Positions 34,459-43,845 of a stretch of 64,000 nt of DNA are shown here, one piece after another. The DNA comes from CAYSWH01 sp964434775 (GTDB taxonomy: Bacteria > Patescibacteriota > JACMRA01). Under the pieces are notes generated by a model. The model searched no databases and had not been told where the DNA came from. It worked only from the letters and a program-made list of their open reading frames with translations. Location of the stretch: positions 25,181-89,180 of the forward strand of contig CAYSWH010000001.1 of the NCBI GenBank assembly GCA_964434775.1, read 5' to 3'. The translations under genes were made by a program, and so were the position numbers. Numbering within the stretch: the stretch's first letter is position 1; each line of letters starts with the position of its first letter.

Positions 34459-36099
34459 TTGCCTACTGAAAAAATTTCTCAAGGATTTCTTCATCAGATT
34501 CAAACCAAACTGCTTAACCCAAACGTTCAGTCGGTATTAATTATTTCCTTTTTCCTTTTTGCCTCAAGAGGCCTTGGTTTCTTTCGAAATATTATTATTT
34601 ATAACCGAATGGAGCCAATAGATTCCGATCTACTCTTGACAGCCACCGCCATCCCCGAGCTTCTTGCCACCTTCCTTATTATGGGCACTATTACTAATGC
34701 TGTTCTTCCGGTCGCCAGTCGAATCGGACAAGAGGATAAAGAACTAAAAGCCTCTTCCTACATTAATTTAATTATTCTTAGCATTTGCCTTTTTTTGGCT
34801 GTAGTAATTGTTCTGTGTCTGATTTTTACCGGACCAATTTTACAGTTTTTTACCAGTGAAGCTGCTTGGCAAGACTTCACTCAAGCCGGATTAATCGGAG
34901 ATTATATTAATGTTACCCGTATTCTTCTTCTTACCCCCCTTTTCTTTGCCATGCAAAGTGTCTTGGGTGTTTTTCTCACTATTCACCGTAAGTTTTTTGT
35001 CTATTCCCTGGCCGGATTAGTGTATAACATAGGCATGATTGCCGGACTTTTGGTGGGAGTTCAAAGTAATTATTATTATGCGGCCATAGGTATGCTTCTA
35101 GGTTCTTCTCTATCAGTATTGGTCTACTTTGTGGAGGCTCGCCGTAGCGGACTTAGGGGCTTAAAAGTATTGATTACCAGGTTTAAGGAAGAAGTTGAAA
35201 AATTAAAGCCGGATTTGGTACATACTTGGAAGTTGTTCTTGCCGGCTATGTTAACTATTAACGGAGTTGTGGTGGCTAACTTGATGATTAAAAACGTGGC
35301 TTCCGGTGCTTCCGGCCAGATTACCGCCTTTGATATCGGGCTTTCCATTCAAAATGTCTTCTTTACAGTTATCACATCGATAAGCGCCGTATTCTTTCCT
35401 TCTCTGGCTAAGTCTTTTTTGGATGATGAGAAAGACAGACACAGGTTTTGGGCCAAATTAAAAACTTATAGCGAATATACTGCCCTTATCTCTCTTTCCG
35501 GCTCAATTTTAACTTTCCTTTTTGCCCCAGTAGTAATGTGGCTTTTTACTCTTTTCAATAGTGGGCAAGGCACAGCTGATTATATTGTTTATATAGCCAG
35601 AATTGCCAGCCTCAGCTTTGTTTTTCAATCTGTTAACGAAGTAGTAGGTAAGTACTTTTACGTCAAAGAAAGGCTTTGGCCGCCAATGATTATTTCTACT
35701 ATTGCAATCATCTTTCAAATCAGTCTAATCTACTTTTTAATCGGTAGAGGGTACGATGAAGGTTTTAGTGTAGGCCTAAGTATGTTGATTAATGGTCTAA
35801 CTATTTTTACTTTTTCTTACTTACTTATTAGAAGAGAGTATTTGCAAGAACAAGGAATTCACCCGAAATATCAAAACATTCGTCAATTTTCAGGAGAAAA
35901 AAATCGTGATTTTATCCACGACAAAAAAACCCCTGATTTGAATACCGCTGAAGAGGAAGAGGAAGTTGATTTTGAATTAAAAATCAATGAAGAAAAGGAC
36001 GAGGTTAAAGAAGTAAACAAATATTATATAGCTGAAAAAGAAGAAAGAGGCTTGACACCAAGAAATACTAAATTCAAATTACCAATTAAGAAAATTTAG
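34459..36099 (+). CDS. murJ: Lipid II flippase MurJ
   Basis: A 546-residue polytopic protein with about 14 helices of the MurJ/MviN family in the MOP superfamily, which flips lipid II to the outer membrane face for peptidoglycan synthesis. Typical segments are SRGLGFFRNIIIYNRMEP and the ATAIPELLATFLIMGTITNA stretch. The start appears to be TTG 34459, as no ATG lies before the conserved helix. The C-terminal 60 residues form an acidic cytoplasmic tail not common in MurJ. It is followed after 16 bp by a small membrane protein gene. MurJ implies that this organism builds its own cell wall. Confidence 0.88.
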   Translation: MPTEKISQGFLHQIQTKLLNPNVQSVLIISFFLFASRGLGFFRNIIIYNRMEPIDSDLLLTATAIPELLATFLIMGTITNAVLPVASRIGQEDKELKASSYINLIILSICLFLAVVIVLCLIFTGPILQFFTSEAAWQDFTQAGLIGDYINVTRILLLTPLFFAMQSVLGVFLTIHRKFFVYSLAGLVYNIGMIAGLLVGVQSNYYYAAIGMLLGSSLSVLVYFVEARRSGLRGLKVLITRFKEEVEKLKPDLVHTWKLFLPAMLTINGVVVANLMIKNVASGASGQITAFDIGLSIQNVFFTVITSISAVFFPSLAKSFLDDEKDRHRFWAKLKTYSEYTALISLSGSILTFLFAPVVMWLFTLFNSGQGTADYIVYIARIASLSFVFQSVNEVVGKYFYVKERLWPPMIISTIAIIFQISLIYFLIGRGYDEGFSVGLSMLINGLTIFTFSYLLIRREYLQEQGIHPKYQNIRQFSGEKNRDFIHDKKTPDLNTAEEEEEVDFELKINEEKDEVKEVNKYYIAEKEERGLTPRNTKFKLPIKKI

Positions 36100-36115
36100 A
36101 AATCTTTGTCCATAA

Positions 36116-36436
36116 ATGAAAACCAACCCGCTGATCCGTTTAGTTTTTCTTCTAGTTGTATTCATCACGCAATTTATTGTGTTAATTCTAAACATCAACA
36201 CTTTTTTTACTTTGCAAAACCAGGCCGAACAAAAGGAAGCTATCTTGCAAGAAGAAGAAAAAGAACAAGAAAATAGACTCAACCAGGCTCAACAAAATAT
36301 TCGTCAAGAAATGGAATCCAGTAAAAATAACGAAACTTTGGAAAGAATCGATGATACGACAAAACCGGAAGATATTTTGGCCCCTGAAAGACCTGATGCA
36401 GATAAAGATATTGAACAAAACTTAATCGACAGGTAA
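36116..36436 (+). CDS. Single-pass membrane protein with coiled coil
   Basis: A 106-residue protein with one helix (about residues 8-28, LVFLLVVFITQFIVLILNI) followed by a strongly charged coiled coil (about residues 33-75, rich in Glu and Gln) and an acidic tail. The layout recalls FtsB/DivIC-type division proteins but no conserved residue confirms that. It lies 16 bp after murJ, so a role in cell-wall growth or division is a contextual guess. Confidence 0.6.
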   Translation: MKTNPLIRLVFLLVVFITQFIVLILNINTFFTLQNQAEQKEAILQEEEKEQENRLNQAQQNIRQEMESSKNNETLERIDDTTKPEDILAPERPDADKDIEQNLIDR

Positions 36437-36488
36437 CCTTGACAGCTCTCCAAATTATTTCTACAAAAATCTTAAAAAATATCTTCAC

Positions 36489-36950
36489 ATGTCGGAAACA
36501 GTAAAACTTTCTATAGGAGACCAAGCCCCTGACTTTGTCGTGGTTGATTCAACCGGAAATAAAATCAGTTTAGATAATATTTTGAAGGAAAATAAATATC
36601 TTTTGTTGGTTTTTTATCCCGGAGATGATACTCCCGGCTGCACCAAGCAACTCTGTGGAGTAAGAGATATTTACACAGAGTATCAGAATTTGGGAGTGAA
36701 AGTTTTAGGAGTAAATTCCGCTGAGGCTGATTCCCATCAAAAGTTTATTAACAAATACAACTTTCCCTTTGAAATATTGGTTGACAGAGATAATCAAATC
36801 AGAGATAAATATGGAGCAATCAAAAACTTCTTTGGTAAAAAAATTACCAAACGAGGAGTTTTTCTGATAGATAAAAATGGAATTATAAAATTTATTCATT
36901 GGGGTCAACAAGACAATCAAGAAATATTAGATCTAATACAAAACAATTAA
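36489..36950 (+). CDS. bcp: Peroxiredoxin, Bcp/PrxQ type
   Basis: A 153-residue thiol peroxidase reducing hydrogen and organic peroxides. The peroxidatic Cys51 lies in TPGCTKQLC and the resolving Cys56 is five residues on, the classic Bcp pair. The catalytic Thr and Pro of the TPGC loop are present. It lies between the murJ unit and hsp20 with short gaps. Oxygen defence matters in a cell with pyruvate formate-lyase and KorAB, both oxygen-sensitive enzymes. Confidence 0.93.
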   Translation: MSETVKLSIGDQAPDFVVVDSTGNKISLDNILKENKYLLLVFYPGDDTPGCTKQLCGVRDIYTEYQNLGVKVLGVNSAEADSHQKFINKYNFPFEILVDRDNQIRDKYGAIKNFFGKKITKRGVFLIDKNGIIKFIHWGQQDNQEILDLIQNN

Positions 36951-36992
36951 AGCAAATTAACAAAGTATTTACATAATTCAAGTTAAAAAAAT

Positions 36993-37394
36993 ATGTCACA
37001 AATAAACATTAAAGATAACACAGGCGGTTTTAGAGCTAACAACAATGAATGGAAACCCGAAGAAATTCCCCAATTAACAGTAGATGTTTACCGAGACGAA
37101 ACAAAAATATACGTAGTTTCCACTGTTGCCGGAGTAAACCCTAATGACCTTGATATTTCCATTGAAAACAATACTCTCTCAATCAAAGGAATCAGACGCA
37201 AACCCTACGACGACAAAACCAACACAGTCTTACTGGAAGAATGCTTCTGGGGAGAATTCTACCGAGAATTAACAATAAACGAAAACTTGGATGTGGAAAA
37301 GATAAAAGCCAGCTTACATCAAGGTATTCTAATTGTTGAAATTCCCATCCTTAGAGTTGCATCACAAAAGAAAATTACCGTAGATTTTAGCTAA
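36993..37394 (+). CDS. Hsp20 small heat-shock protein
   Basis: A 133-residue ATP-independent holding chaperone. The alpha-crystallin domain occupies about residues 28-130, with VSTVAGVNPNDLDISIENNT and the C-terminal HQGILIVEIP strand (family A-x-x-x-G-V-L motif). The C-terminal VEIPIL resembles the I-x-I oligomerisation motif. It starts 42 bp after bcp. Its stop overlaps the end of the convergent rnhB by 8 bp. Confidence 0.9.
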   Translation: MSQINIKDNTGGFRANNNEWKPEEIPQLTVDVYRDETKIYVVSTVAGVNPNDLDISIENNTLSIKGIRRKPYDDKTNTVLLEECFWGEFYRELTINENLDVEKIKASLHQGILIVEIPILRVASQKKITVDFS

Positions 37395-38193
37395 GGATTT
37401 TCCTCAAAAAGGTTTTCCGAAAGTACTTGTTCACCGGATTTTGTTTGATAGCTTGTAGGTGCTTGGCGGTGCAGTAGCCTTTATTTCGTTCCCAATCGTA
37501 GTCAGGAAACTCCAAGTGAATTTGATGCATTAGATTATCTCTGGTAACTTTGGCGTAGTTGCTGGCTAGGGCTACGCTGAGGTACTTGTCGTCAGCTCCG
37601 TTTTCCCGGTGGATCTCATATTCAAAGCTATTACCGCTAAAAAGGTCCCTGGAAGTTATCCGTGCCAAAAAATCTAAAGACGGATTTAAACTCAAATTGT
37701 TTATTTTCGCTATTTTTTTTGTTAGTTCGGGATTTAACTTAGGCAGCAACTTTATCTTTCCGTCGGCAATTAACTTAACCTTGCAAATAGTTGACTCACT
37801 TCTGAAAATTCTCGGCAGAACAACTTCATGATGCAAAATTTCCGCAAGAATGACCAGCAAATGAGAAATGCAAACTCCAATTCCATATTCATCAATCAAA
37901 TCATTATCTGCCATCAAAACCTTTGCCGATATTTTTTTTCGATTGATAAGCTCAAAAACCTCCAACCTTTCCTTTTCCGTCAACTTCTTACTATCTCTAA
38001 CTAAACAAAATTCTTTATTTTGCTTGTAGAATAATCCGGCCTCTCTCAGCCAACTCAAATTTTTTTGACGGCTATCAGACTTTACAGAGTTTTCCACATA
38101 TTCAGGATACAAGCTATCCAGAATAACCGCCCCAACATGCACGGGTCCAACTACCGGACCTCTACCGACCTCATCTATTCCAATAACAAACAT
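37387..38193 (-). CDS. rnhB: Ribonuclease HII
   Basis: Cleaves RNA of RNA-DNA hybrids and removes misincorporated ribonucleotides. The N terminus GIDEVGRGPVVGPVHVGAV carries the first two acidic catalytic residues (Asp7, Glu8) and the GRG motif. RDSKKLTEKER follows, and a third acidic site lies in the C-terminal half. At 268 residues it is longer than the usual 200, with an expanded middle part (about residues 110-185). Confidence 0.9.
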   Translation of the reverse strand: MFVIGIDEVGRGPVVGPVHVGAVILDSLYPEYVENSVKSDSRQKNLSWLREAGLFYKQNKEFCLVRDSKKLTEKERLEVFELINRKKISAKVLMADNDLIDEYGIGVCISHLLVILAEILHHEVVLPRIFRSESTICKVKLIADGKIKLLPKLNPELTKKIAKINNLSLNPSLDFLARITSRDLFSGNSFEYEIHRENGADDKYLSVALASNYAKVTRDNLMHQIHLEFPDYDWERNKGYCTAKHLQAIKQNPVNKYFRKTFLRKILS

Positions 38194-38367
38194 TTTCTTT
38201 CAGTCATCTGCCATCAAATTTGAAAAGGATACTCAGGTTTGTCAAAGAAAGAAACATATTTGACGAATTTTTAGTTTTTATGCTAATTGTTTAGTAATTA
38301 AATTGAACACAATAATATTTGTTTTCTTTGGGGTAACTTAGGTTTCAGGATCCTGATTTTTTAGAAT

Positions 38368-38823
38368 ATGAATTCAATATTAATAGTATATACCACAGTT
38401 GGCGGAAATACGGCCATGGTTGTGGAAAAAGTTAGTCAGGTGCTGGCAGAAAATGATTTCTCGCCGGAACTAAAAAGAGTTGAGCTGGTAGAATTTTCTG
38501 AGATTAAAAACTACGACCTGGTAATTTTAGCTAGCCCCACATATGGTCAAGGAACTGTAGAAGCTCATTTTGTACCCTTTCTCAAAGAAATGAAGAAAGA
38601 AGGGCTTAGTGGTCAAAATTGTGTAGTTATCGGCCTTGGTGATGTCAAATATTACCCGCATTATTTAACCGAAGCTACAGCTATTTTAGAAAACTATGTT
38701 AAAGAGAGTGGTGGCACTTTGTTTGTTCCCAGTATGAGAATCGGTAAAAACCCAATTTCTCTCTTGGATTCCATGGTCAAAAGTTGGAGCCAAAGATTAG
38801 TCAAAAAAATTAAGGAAATTTAA
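38368..38823 (+). CDS. Flavodoxin
   Basis: A 151-residue FMN-binding electron carrier. The phosphate-binding loop is YTTVGGNTAMV near the N terminus. SPTYGQGTVE supplies the first FMN-stacking loop, and GLGDVKYYPHY the second, with aromatic residues in place. It lies 46 bp upstream of korA and in the same direction, so it is the probable electron acceptor of the oxidoreductase, used in place of ferredoxin. No ferredoxin gene is seen in the unit. Confidence 0.9.
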   Translation: MNSILIVYTTVGGNTAMVVEKVSQVLAENDFSPELKRVELVEFSEIKNYDLVILASPTYGQGTVEAHFVPFLKEMKKEGLSGQNCVVIGLGDVKYYPHYLTEATAILENYVKESGGTLFVPSMRIGKNPISLLDSMVKSWSQRLVKKIKEI

Positions 38824-38869
38824 AAAATATTATTACAAAGAATTTTGAAGACAATTGATATTATTTTGT

Positions 38870-40612
38870 ATGAGACGAGTAACAATCAAACTAGCAGGAG
38901 AAAGCGGCACCGGACTTGTTAGCACCGGAGAAATAATTTCCATGGCTCTCAAGCGAATGGGTTATTTTATTGCTACGGACAGAGACTATCCTTCGGTAAT
39001 AAAAGGCGGCCAATCCAATTTTCAGATTAATTTTTCTGATGAGCCAATCTATTCAGTTTCCCAAAATTTTCAAATAGGAATTGCTTTTGACAAGACGGGA
39101 ATCGATGAGTGCCTGGAAACCTTAAATAAGGGAGGAACTCTCATTCACGGCTACGAAAGACACAGTCGAATCCCTAACTTTCAGAATATAGCTAAAGATA
39201 AAGAAATCAATCTGGTCTATTTGCCCGCCAGAACACTGGCTTTAGAACAAGGCGGCAGTGAAATCATGACCAATATGATCCTAATCGGCCTCTTATGGAA
39301 AGTCTTGGGTTTTGATCTAACTGAAATCAAGGAAGAAGTTAGCAAGGTGTTCGCCAAAAAACCGAAATTACTGGAAATCGACTTAAGGTGCGTTAATAGC
39401 GGCCATGAAGAAGGGGGTAAATTAGAATTACCGACTCTTGATGTGATTCAGCCAGGGAATAATGAAAACACCGTCTTAATCGAAGGAAATGTGGCTTTAT
39501 CCTTGGGAGCGATTCATTGCGGAGTTAGAAATTACTATGCTTACCCGATGAGTCCGGCTAGCAGCTTACTGACTTACATTTCTAAAATCCAGACCAAAAC
39601 AAAGATGGTAGTCAAGCAAGCAGAAGATGAAATTACAGCCGTACAAATGGCATTAGGGTCCATGTTTGCCGGATCAAGAGCTTTTGTAGCTACTTCCGGC
39701 GGCGGTTTCGATCTGATGGTAGAAACAATTTCTCTGGCCGGCATGATTGAAACTCCTTTAGTCGTCGGTTTGTTGCAAAGACCGGGCCCGGCTACCGGAT
39801 TACCTACCTGGACAGGGCAAGGGGACCTAAACATGGCAATTCACTCAGGCCATGGAGAATTTGCTCGTATTGTTATGTCAGGATCTGACACTCAGAGTTG
39901 CTTTGAGGAGATCCAAAACGCATTTAATCTTGCTGAAAAGTACCAAATTGTGGTTATTTTCCTTAGTGAAAAATTTATCGCTGAAAGCAAAGAAACCGTA
40001 CCTCTTTTTAAACAGAAAAAAATTCAGATTGAGAGAGGTTTGGTTACTGACGAAGAAGAATTGGCTAATCTGAAACCGGAAAACAGATTTGAAATCACTG
40101 AGAACGGGTTATCCAAACGATGGCTTCCGGGTACTTCCAAGGCAGTATATTTTGCTAACGGAGACGAACACCAAGAAGACGGAACTTTGGACGAATCTGA
40201 AAAAGTAGTAGAAATGTATGCTAAGAGAATGCGTAAACAGGACACGGTTACTGATATTTTGCCGGAACCTGAAGTCTTTGGACAACCCGATCAAGCTGAC
40301 ATTTCTTTTGTGGGTTGGGGAGGAACTAAAAAAGTAATGCTTGATGTTTTGAGAGAGTTGGAAGGTCAAGGAATTAAGGCTAATTATTTGCATTACACCT
40401 ACCTTTGGCCTTTAAAAACGGACCGAGTAAATCAATTTTTTGCAGAGAATCCAAATGTACACATTATTGAAGGAAACTACAACAGCCAGCTCGGTACTTT
40501 GATTGAAGATAAGACCAAGAACAAATTCCAAGGCAAACTCCTCAAATGGAACGGCCGTAGCTTCAAGCCGGAGGAAATAATTAAGTACACTCAAAACAAC
40601 CTGAACAAGTAA
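38870..40612 (+). CDS. korA: 2-oxoacid:acceptor oxidoreductase, fused gamma-alpha subunit
   Basis: A 580-residue subunit of a CoA-acylating 2-oxoacid oxidoreductase. The gamma domain comes first (about residues 1-190, GESGTGLVSTGEI). The alpha domain (about 205-580) has YPMSPASSLLTYIS and the RPGPATGLPTWTGQGDL motif typical of KorA-type enzymes. ATG 38870 is preferred over a TTG at 38855. It lies between the flavodoxin and beta-subunit genes. Substrate assignment between 2-oxoglutarate, pyruvate and branched-chain oxoacids cannot be settled by reading. Confidence 0.9.
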   Translation: MRRVTIKLAGESGTGLVSTGEIISMALKRMGYFIATDRDYPSVIKGGQSNFQINFSDEPIYSVSQNFQIGIAFDKTGIDECLETLNKGGTLIHGYERHSRIPNFQNIAKDKEINLVYLPARTLALEQGGSEIMTNMILIGLLWKVLGFDLTEIKEEVSKVFAKKPKLLEIDLRCVNSGHEEGGKLELPTLDVIQPGNNENTVLIEGNVALSLGAIHCGVRNYYAYPMSPASSLLTYISKIQTKTKMVVKQAEDEITAVQMALGSMFAGSRAFVATSGGGFDLMVETISLAGMIETPLVVGLLQRPGPATGLPTWTGQGDLNMAIHSGHGEFARIVMSGSDTQSCFEEIQNAFNLAEKYQIVVIFLSEKFIAESKETVPLFKQKKIQIERGLVTDEEELANLKPENRFEITENGLSKRWLPGTSKAVYFANGDEHQEDGTLDESEKVVEMYAKRMRKQDTVTDILPEPEVFGQPDQADISFVGWGGTKKVMLDVLRELEGQGIKANYLHYTYLWPLKTDRVNQFFAENPNVHIIEGNYNSQLGTLIEDKTKNKFQGKLLKWNGRSFKPEEIIKYTQNNLNK

Positions 40613-40631
40613 CCTAATAATTTTGATTTTT

Positions 40632-41531
40632 ATGACTAAATTGCAAGAACTTTCCCAAAAATCCGCTCAATTCCAAGCCTTTGAAACCCCTCAAAAACAC
40701 ACTTGGTGTAGCGGTTGCGGGAATTTTGGTATTCTCAACGCCGTTACTCGAAGCCTGGTGCTGGAAGGATATGAACCTCATCAAGTAATGCTTTGCTACG
40801 ACGTTGGTTGTAGTGGTAACGAGTCGGATAAGGTCATTGCCAATACTATTCACGGTTTACACGGTAGAGTTTTACCTTTGGCCGCCGGAATTAAATTAGC
40901 TAACACCAAGATGCCCGTAATAGCTACTGCCGGAGACGGAGCTACTTTTTCGGAAGGGATAAATCACTTGATCCACGCTATCAAAAGTAATTACAATCTT
41001 ACTTTTATTCTCCACAATAACCAAAACTACGGACTTACTACCGGACAAGCTTCTTCCACTACCCCCAAAGGAATTCCAATGAATGGCTCCAGCCAAGGAA
41101 AAGTAGAAGATGTGATTCACACTATGCAGACTGTCATGTCATTGCAACCGGCTTTTGTGGCTCGCAGTTTTTCCGGAAACGTAACTCATTTGACTGAATT
41201 ACTTAGACAGGCCATTAATTTCCCTGGTTTTGCCTACATAGAAGTACTTCAAGCTTGCCCGACTTACAATAAAACTATGCCCATTGAGTGGTATCTCAAG
41301 AGAGTTAAACCAATCGAAGAGTTTGAAGGTTATGACAAACACGATATTGAGCAAGCTAAAGAAATAGTAAAACTAGATAATCAAGAAATTTATCCTATTG
41401 GAGTACTTTACGAAAACCCTGATTCTACTTCTTTTTACCAACGATTAATTCCCAGACAAAACCTTGAAACTGAACCCTTGGAAGAAGTGGATCACTTTGA
41501 TGTTTCCGAGTTACTTACCGAATTTGTCTAG
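40632..41531 (+). CDS. korB: 2-oxoacid:acceptor oxidoreductase, beta subunit
   Basis: A 299-residue thiamine-diphosphate-binding subunit. The ThDP motif is GDGATFSEGINH with NNQNYGLTTGQ following. The Fe-S ligand cysteines are in HTWCSGCGNFG, DVGCSGNESD and QACPTYNK, suited to one [4Fe-4S] cluster. The start is ATG 40632. It forms a complex with the preceding alpha-gamma subunit and passes electrons to flavodoxin or ferredoxin. Low-potential electrons made here have no visible hydrogenase in the window. Confidence 0.92.
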   Translation: MTKLQELSQKSAQFQAFETPQKHTWCSGCGNFGILNAVTRSLVLEGYEPHQVMLCYDVGCSGNESDKVIANTIHGLHGRVLPLAAGIKLANTKMPVIATAGDGATFSEGINHLIHAIKSNYNLTFILHNNQNYGLTTGQASSTTPKGIPMNGSSQGKVEDVIHTMQTVMSLQPAFVARSFSGNVTHLTELLRQAINFPGFAYIEVLQACPTYNKTMPIEWYLKRVKPIEEFEGYDKHDIEQAKEIVKLDNQEIYPIGVLYENPDSTSFYQRLIPRQNLETEPLEEVDHFDVSELLTEFV

Positions 41532-41644
41532 GCTGCCTCTTTTTTTAATTTTATTATAATTAATTGAACTGTTAATTGCCTTTATACTTTCAGAAATTGA
41601 AGCTTTTTTGAGTTCCTCGCATATAGCTAAACCCTATTTAAAAT

Positions 41645-41805
41645 TAGACATTTCCAAATTTCACTCGGAGGAAGACCGGCACCCTGAACTCGTTTCAGGG
41701 TCTTTTCATTGTTACTCCAGGATCCCCTCATCATCATATAGAGGTGCCGAAATAAGTTCGCCGTGACAGTATGACAAGTGTGTAGGTTTATTCGGATCGA
41801 CTATA
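41645..41805 (+). repeat. Dispersed intergenic repeat, copy 5 (short subfamily)
   Basis: Begins with GACATTTCCAAATTTCACTC as in copy 1, switches to the GGAGGAAGACCG and CACCCTGAACTCGTTTCAGG module shared with copy 4, and ends GGATCGACTATA. It lies in the gap 41532-41891 between convergent korB and htrA; the rest of that gap holds only the terminator at 41831-41856. Confidence 0.85.
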
Positions 41806-41830
41806 CCACAAAAAAATATTCTGCCAATTA

Positions 41831-41856
41831 CAAAAACCCCTCAAAATAAAAGGGGT
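41831..41856 (-). terminator. Intrinsic terminator of htrA
   Basis: On the minus strand ACCCCT and AGGGGT form a 6-bp stem with a 9-nt loop, followed by TTTTTG. It lies 36 bp after the htrA stop. Confidence 0.75.
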
Positions 41857-41891
41857 CTCATTGGTAATGAAATTTTTTTATTCGGAATATT

Positions 41892-43307
41892 TTAATCCTC
41901 TTCACTTGCCGGAAATTCAGCCATCTCAAGCTCTATTTCCTGCTCTTCGTAATTATTATCCTGTTTTAAGACTGTCAAGGTAACAATATCTCCCGGTTTG
42001 TATTTGGCAGTTATTTTTACCAAGGTGTTGTCCTGGTTTATTTCTTCACCGTTGACCTTGGTTATAATGTCTCCGTCTTCAACATTAGCCCGATCAGCAG
42101 GACTTCCGTCAACTACTGCTCTCTGGCCTTCGCCGGCTGTTACATAAGATCCGTTTTCAACAGGCAAGTTATTTTCTTCTGCAATCTGAGCAGTCAAAGG
42201 AATATAAGAAACGCCGATAAACGGACGGCTAATCTCGCCGGTTTCGATTACAGAATTCAAAATAGGCTTCACGCTATTAATCGGAATTGCAAAACCGATA
42301 TTCTCAGCTTCCGCCTTGGCAACATTTACACCAATCACGTTTCCGGCTATGTCTAAGAGAGGCCCTCCTGAATTTCCAGGATTAATACTAGCATCCGTCT
42401 GTATAAGATTACTCAAAGTTTCCCTTGGACTAAGTAACCCGCCGGCTACTATTTCCCTTCCTAGACCGGAGACAATTCCTTTACTTACAGTATTGCTAAA
42501 CTGACCTAGGGAATTACCAATAGCTATAGCCTCTTGACCAACCTGAATTTGGTCAGAATCTGCTAAATCAATAGGTTTTACTTCTTGGCCCACATCCCCG
42601 GTATTAATTTTCAAAAATGCGATGTCCAAAATTGGATCTCTAGCCAAGACCTCTGCCTCCACTTCTTCTCCATTGTTAAAAATTACCGTATAATCAGCAT
42701 TAGTTTCCCCAACTACGTGTTTGTTCGTAACGATATGGCCTTCTTCAGTAACAATAAAGCCACTCCCGGCCCCAACTTGTTGTTCTTGAGTTTCACCGTT
42801 TGAACCACCTGGATTTCTAAAAAAATCTCTAAAGTCCTCAAAACTGTCAAAATCATTAAAATCTCTAAACCTGGACACTTCTTGGGTGATGATCACACTT
42901 ACCACAGAATCCTGGGATTTATTAACTGCATCAACTACAGAAGATTCCCCGACAGTTGTATCAACTTCGTTGACGAGCTCCTCAGAGTTTGTATCTTGAG
43001 CTTGAGCCTGATTTTCACTAGAATTAAGATACATAAAGGCTAAACCCCCTCCAAACCCAAGCACACCAAAAAGTAGTCCGCTAATTACCAGTGTTCCCAA
43101 AATTAAACCTATAGTTTTTAAACCGCTGCCTTTTCTTTCTTGCTTTGGCTGTTTTTCTACTTGATTAACTTTATCTAAAGAAGAATTCTGAAAGTTATTT
43201 GAATTACTTGTTTCGAAGTTATTGTTGTTTATATTGTTTGAATCAGGTACTTGCCTTGCTTTATTTTGGTCATTACTATCGTTAGAAAAACTGTTAAATT
43301 GAGACAT
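41892..43307 (-). CDS. HtrA/DegP-like serine protease
   Basis: A 471-residue membrane-anchored protease for quality control of exported proteins. A 60-residue Asn/Gln-rich cytoplasmic tail precedes a membrane helix (about 64-93). The trypsin-like domain carries the triad His197 (TNKHVV), Asp228 (DPILDIA) and Ser313 (GNSGGPL). A single PDZ domain follows (about 365-465, containing VVDGSPADRANVEDGDIITK). A Phe/Asp-rich loop (about 147-163) sits between the anchor and the protease. Its promoter region is divergent to the cysteine unit. Confidence 0.92.
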   Translation of the reverse strand: MSQFNSFSNDSNDQNKARQVPDSNNINNNNFETSNSNNFQNSSLDKVNQVEKQPKQERKGSGLKTIGLILGTLVISGLLFGVLGFGGGLAFMYLNSSENQAQAQDTNSEELVNEVDTTVGESSVVDAVNKSQDSVVSVIITQEVSRFRDFNDFDSFEDFRDFFRNPGGSNGETQEQQVGAGSGFIVTEEGHIVTNKHVVGETNADYTVIFNNGEEVEAEVLARDPILDIAFLKINTGDVGQEVKPIDLADSDQIQVGQEAIAIGNSLGQFSNTVSKGIVSGLGREIVAGGLLSPRETLSNLIQTDASINPGNSGGPLLDIAGNVIGVNVAKAEAENIGFAIPINSVKPILNSVIETGEISRPFIGVSYIPLTAQIAEENNLPVENGSYVTAGEGQRAVVDGSPADRANVEDGDIITKVNGEEINQDNTLVKITAKYKPGDIVTLTVLKQDNNYEEQEIELEMAEFPASEED

Positions 43308-43602
43308 AAACTGAAAATTAAATTTATAAAATCCTAGAAAAATCTAGTTTGAGGAAGTTGGGGATAGATCGAAGTTATAGAATTTTTTTTGTAAACGGTT
43401 CACAATCTTTGAAATGTTGTCTTTAAGTTTTCTTCGGTTAAAAAACTTCGATTAATCGGCTTAAACTTCTGTTTGCACTTGAGCATAAAATAGGTAAAAT
43501 GTCAAATCAAGGCAGGGAAAGTAAAAGAGGTTCACAAGCCTAATTTGTCGCTAATTAATCAAGTAAAAACAAATTTTTTCAGACAACTTTTGAGGAATAA
43601 AT
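43308..43602. other. Gene-free stretch upstream of the cysteine unit
   Basis: AT-rich, about 295 bp, between divergent htrA and the cys leader. I see no coding frame or repeat. It presumably contains the htrA promoter on the minus strand; none matches consensus well. Confidence 0.5.
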
Positions 43603-43631
43603 TTGACAGGGAGAGAAAAACTAAATATACT
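43603..43631 (+). promoter_or_regulatory. Strong promoter of the cys leader
   Basis: TTGACA (43603-43608), exactly 17 bp, TATACT (43626-43631). Expected transcription start is near 43638, about 24 nt before the leader-peptide ATG. Confidence 0.85.
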
Positions 43632-43661
43632 TTATGTTTAGTAACTAATAAATAATTTATT

Positions 43662-43769
43662 ATGATAATTTACAAAAGTAAAAATACTTTTATGCAAAAC
43701 TGTGATTTTTGTGACTGCAGCTGTTGTTGTTGCGGAAATGAAGGGGGTTGCGGTTGTACAAAAAGTTAA
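43662..43769 (+). CDS. Cys-rich 35-residue leader peptide (or metallothionein-like peptide)
   Basis: ATG 43662 to TAA 43769 encodes MIIYKSKNTFMQ followed by NCDFCDCSCCCCGNEGGCGC and TKS. There are nine Cys codons, four consecutive at 43722-43733. It follows a consensus promoter and precedes an intrinsic terminator at 43794-43820 and then cysK. That order, with Cys codons ahead of a cysteine-synthesis gene, is what a ribosome-mediated attenuator looks like. Bases 43742-43750 (AGGGGGTTG, within the ORF) can pair with 43792-43800, the 5' side of the terminator, giving a mutually exclusive antiterminator. Alternatively the peptide is itself functional as a metal-binding protein with its own terminator. 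Confidence 0.7.
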   Translation: MIIYKSKNTFMQNCDFCDCSCCCCGNEGGCGCTKS

Positions 43770-43793
43770 GTTTTTAATAATATTCTTTGCCCG

Positions 43794-43820
43794 GCTCCCT
43801 ACAAAAAGGGAGCTTTTTTT
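43794..43820 (+). terminator. Intrinsic terminator/attenuator before cysK
   Basis: GCTCCCT-acaaaa-AGGGAGC, a 7-bp perfect stem, followed by T7. It stands between the Cys-rich ORF and cysK (ATG 43846), so transcription of cysK from the promoter at 43603 must pass it. Confidence 0.9.
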
Positions 43821-43845
43821 ATAATTAATAATTTTATATATTTAT

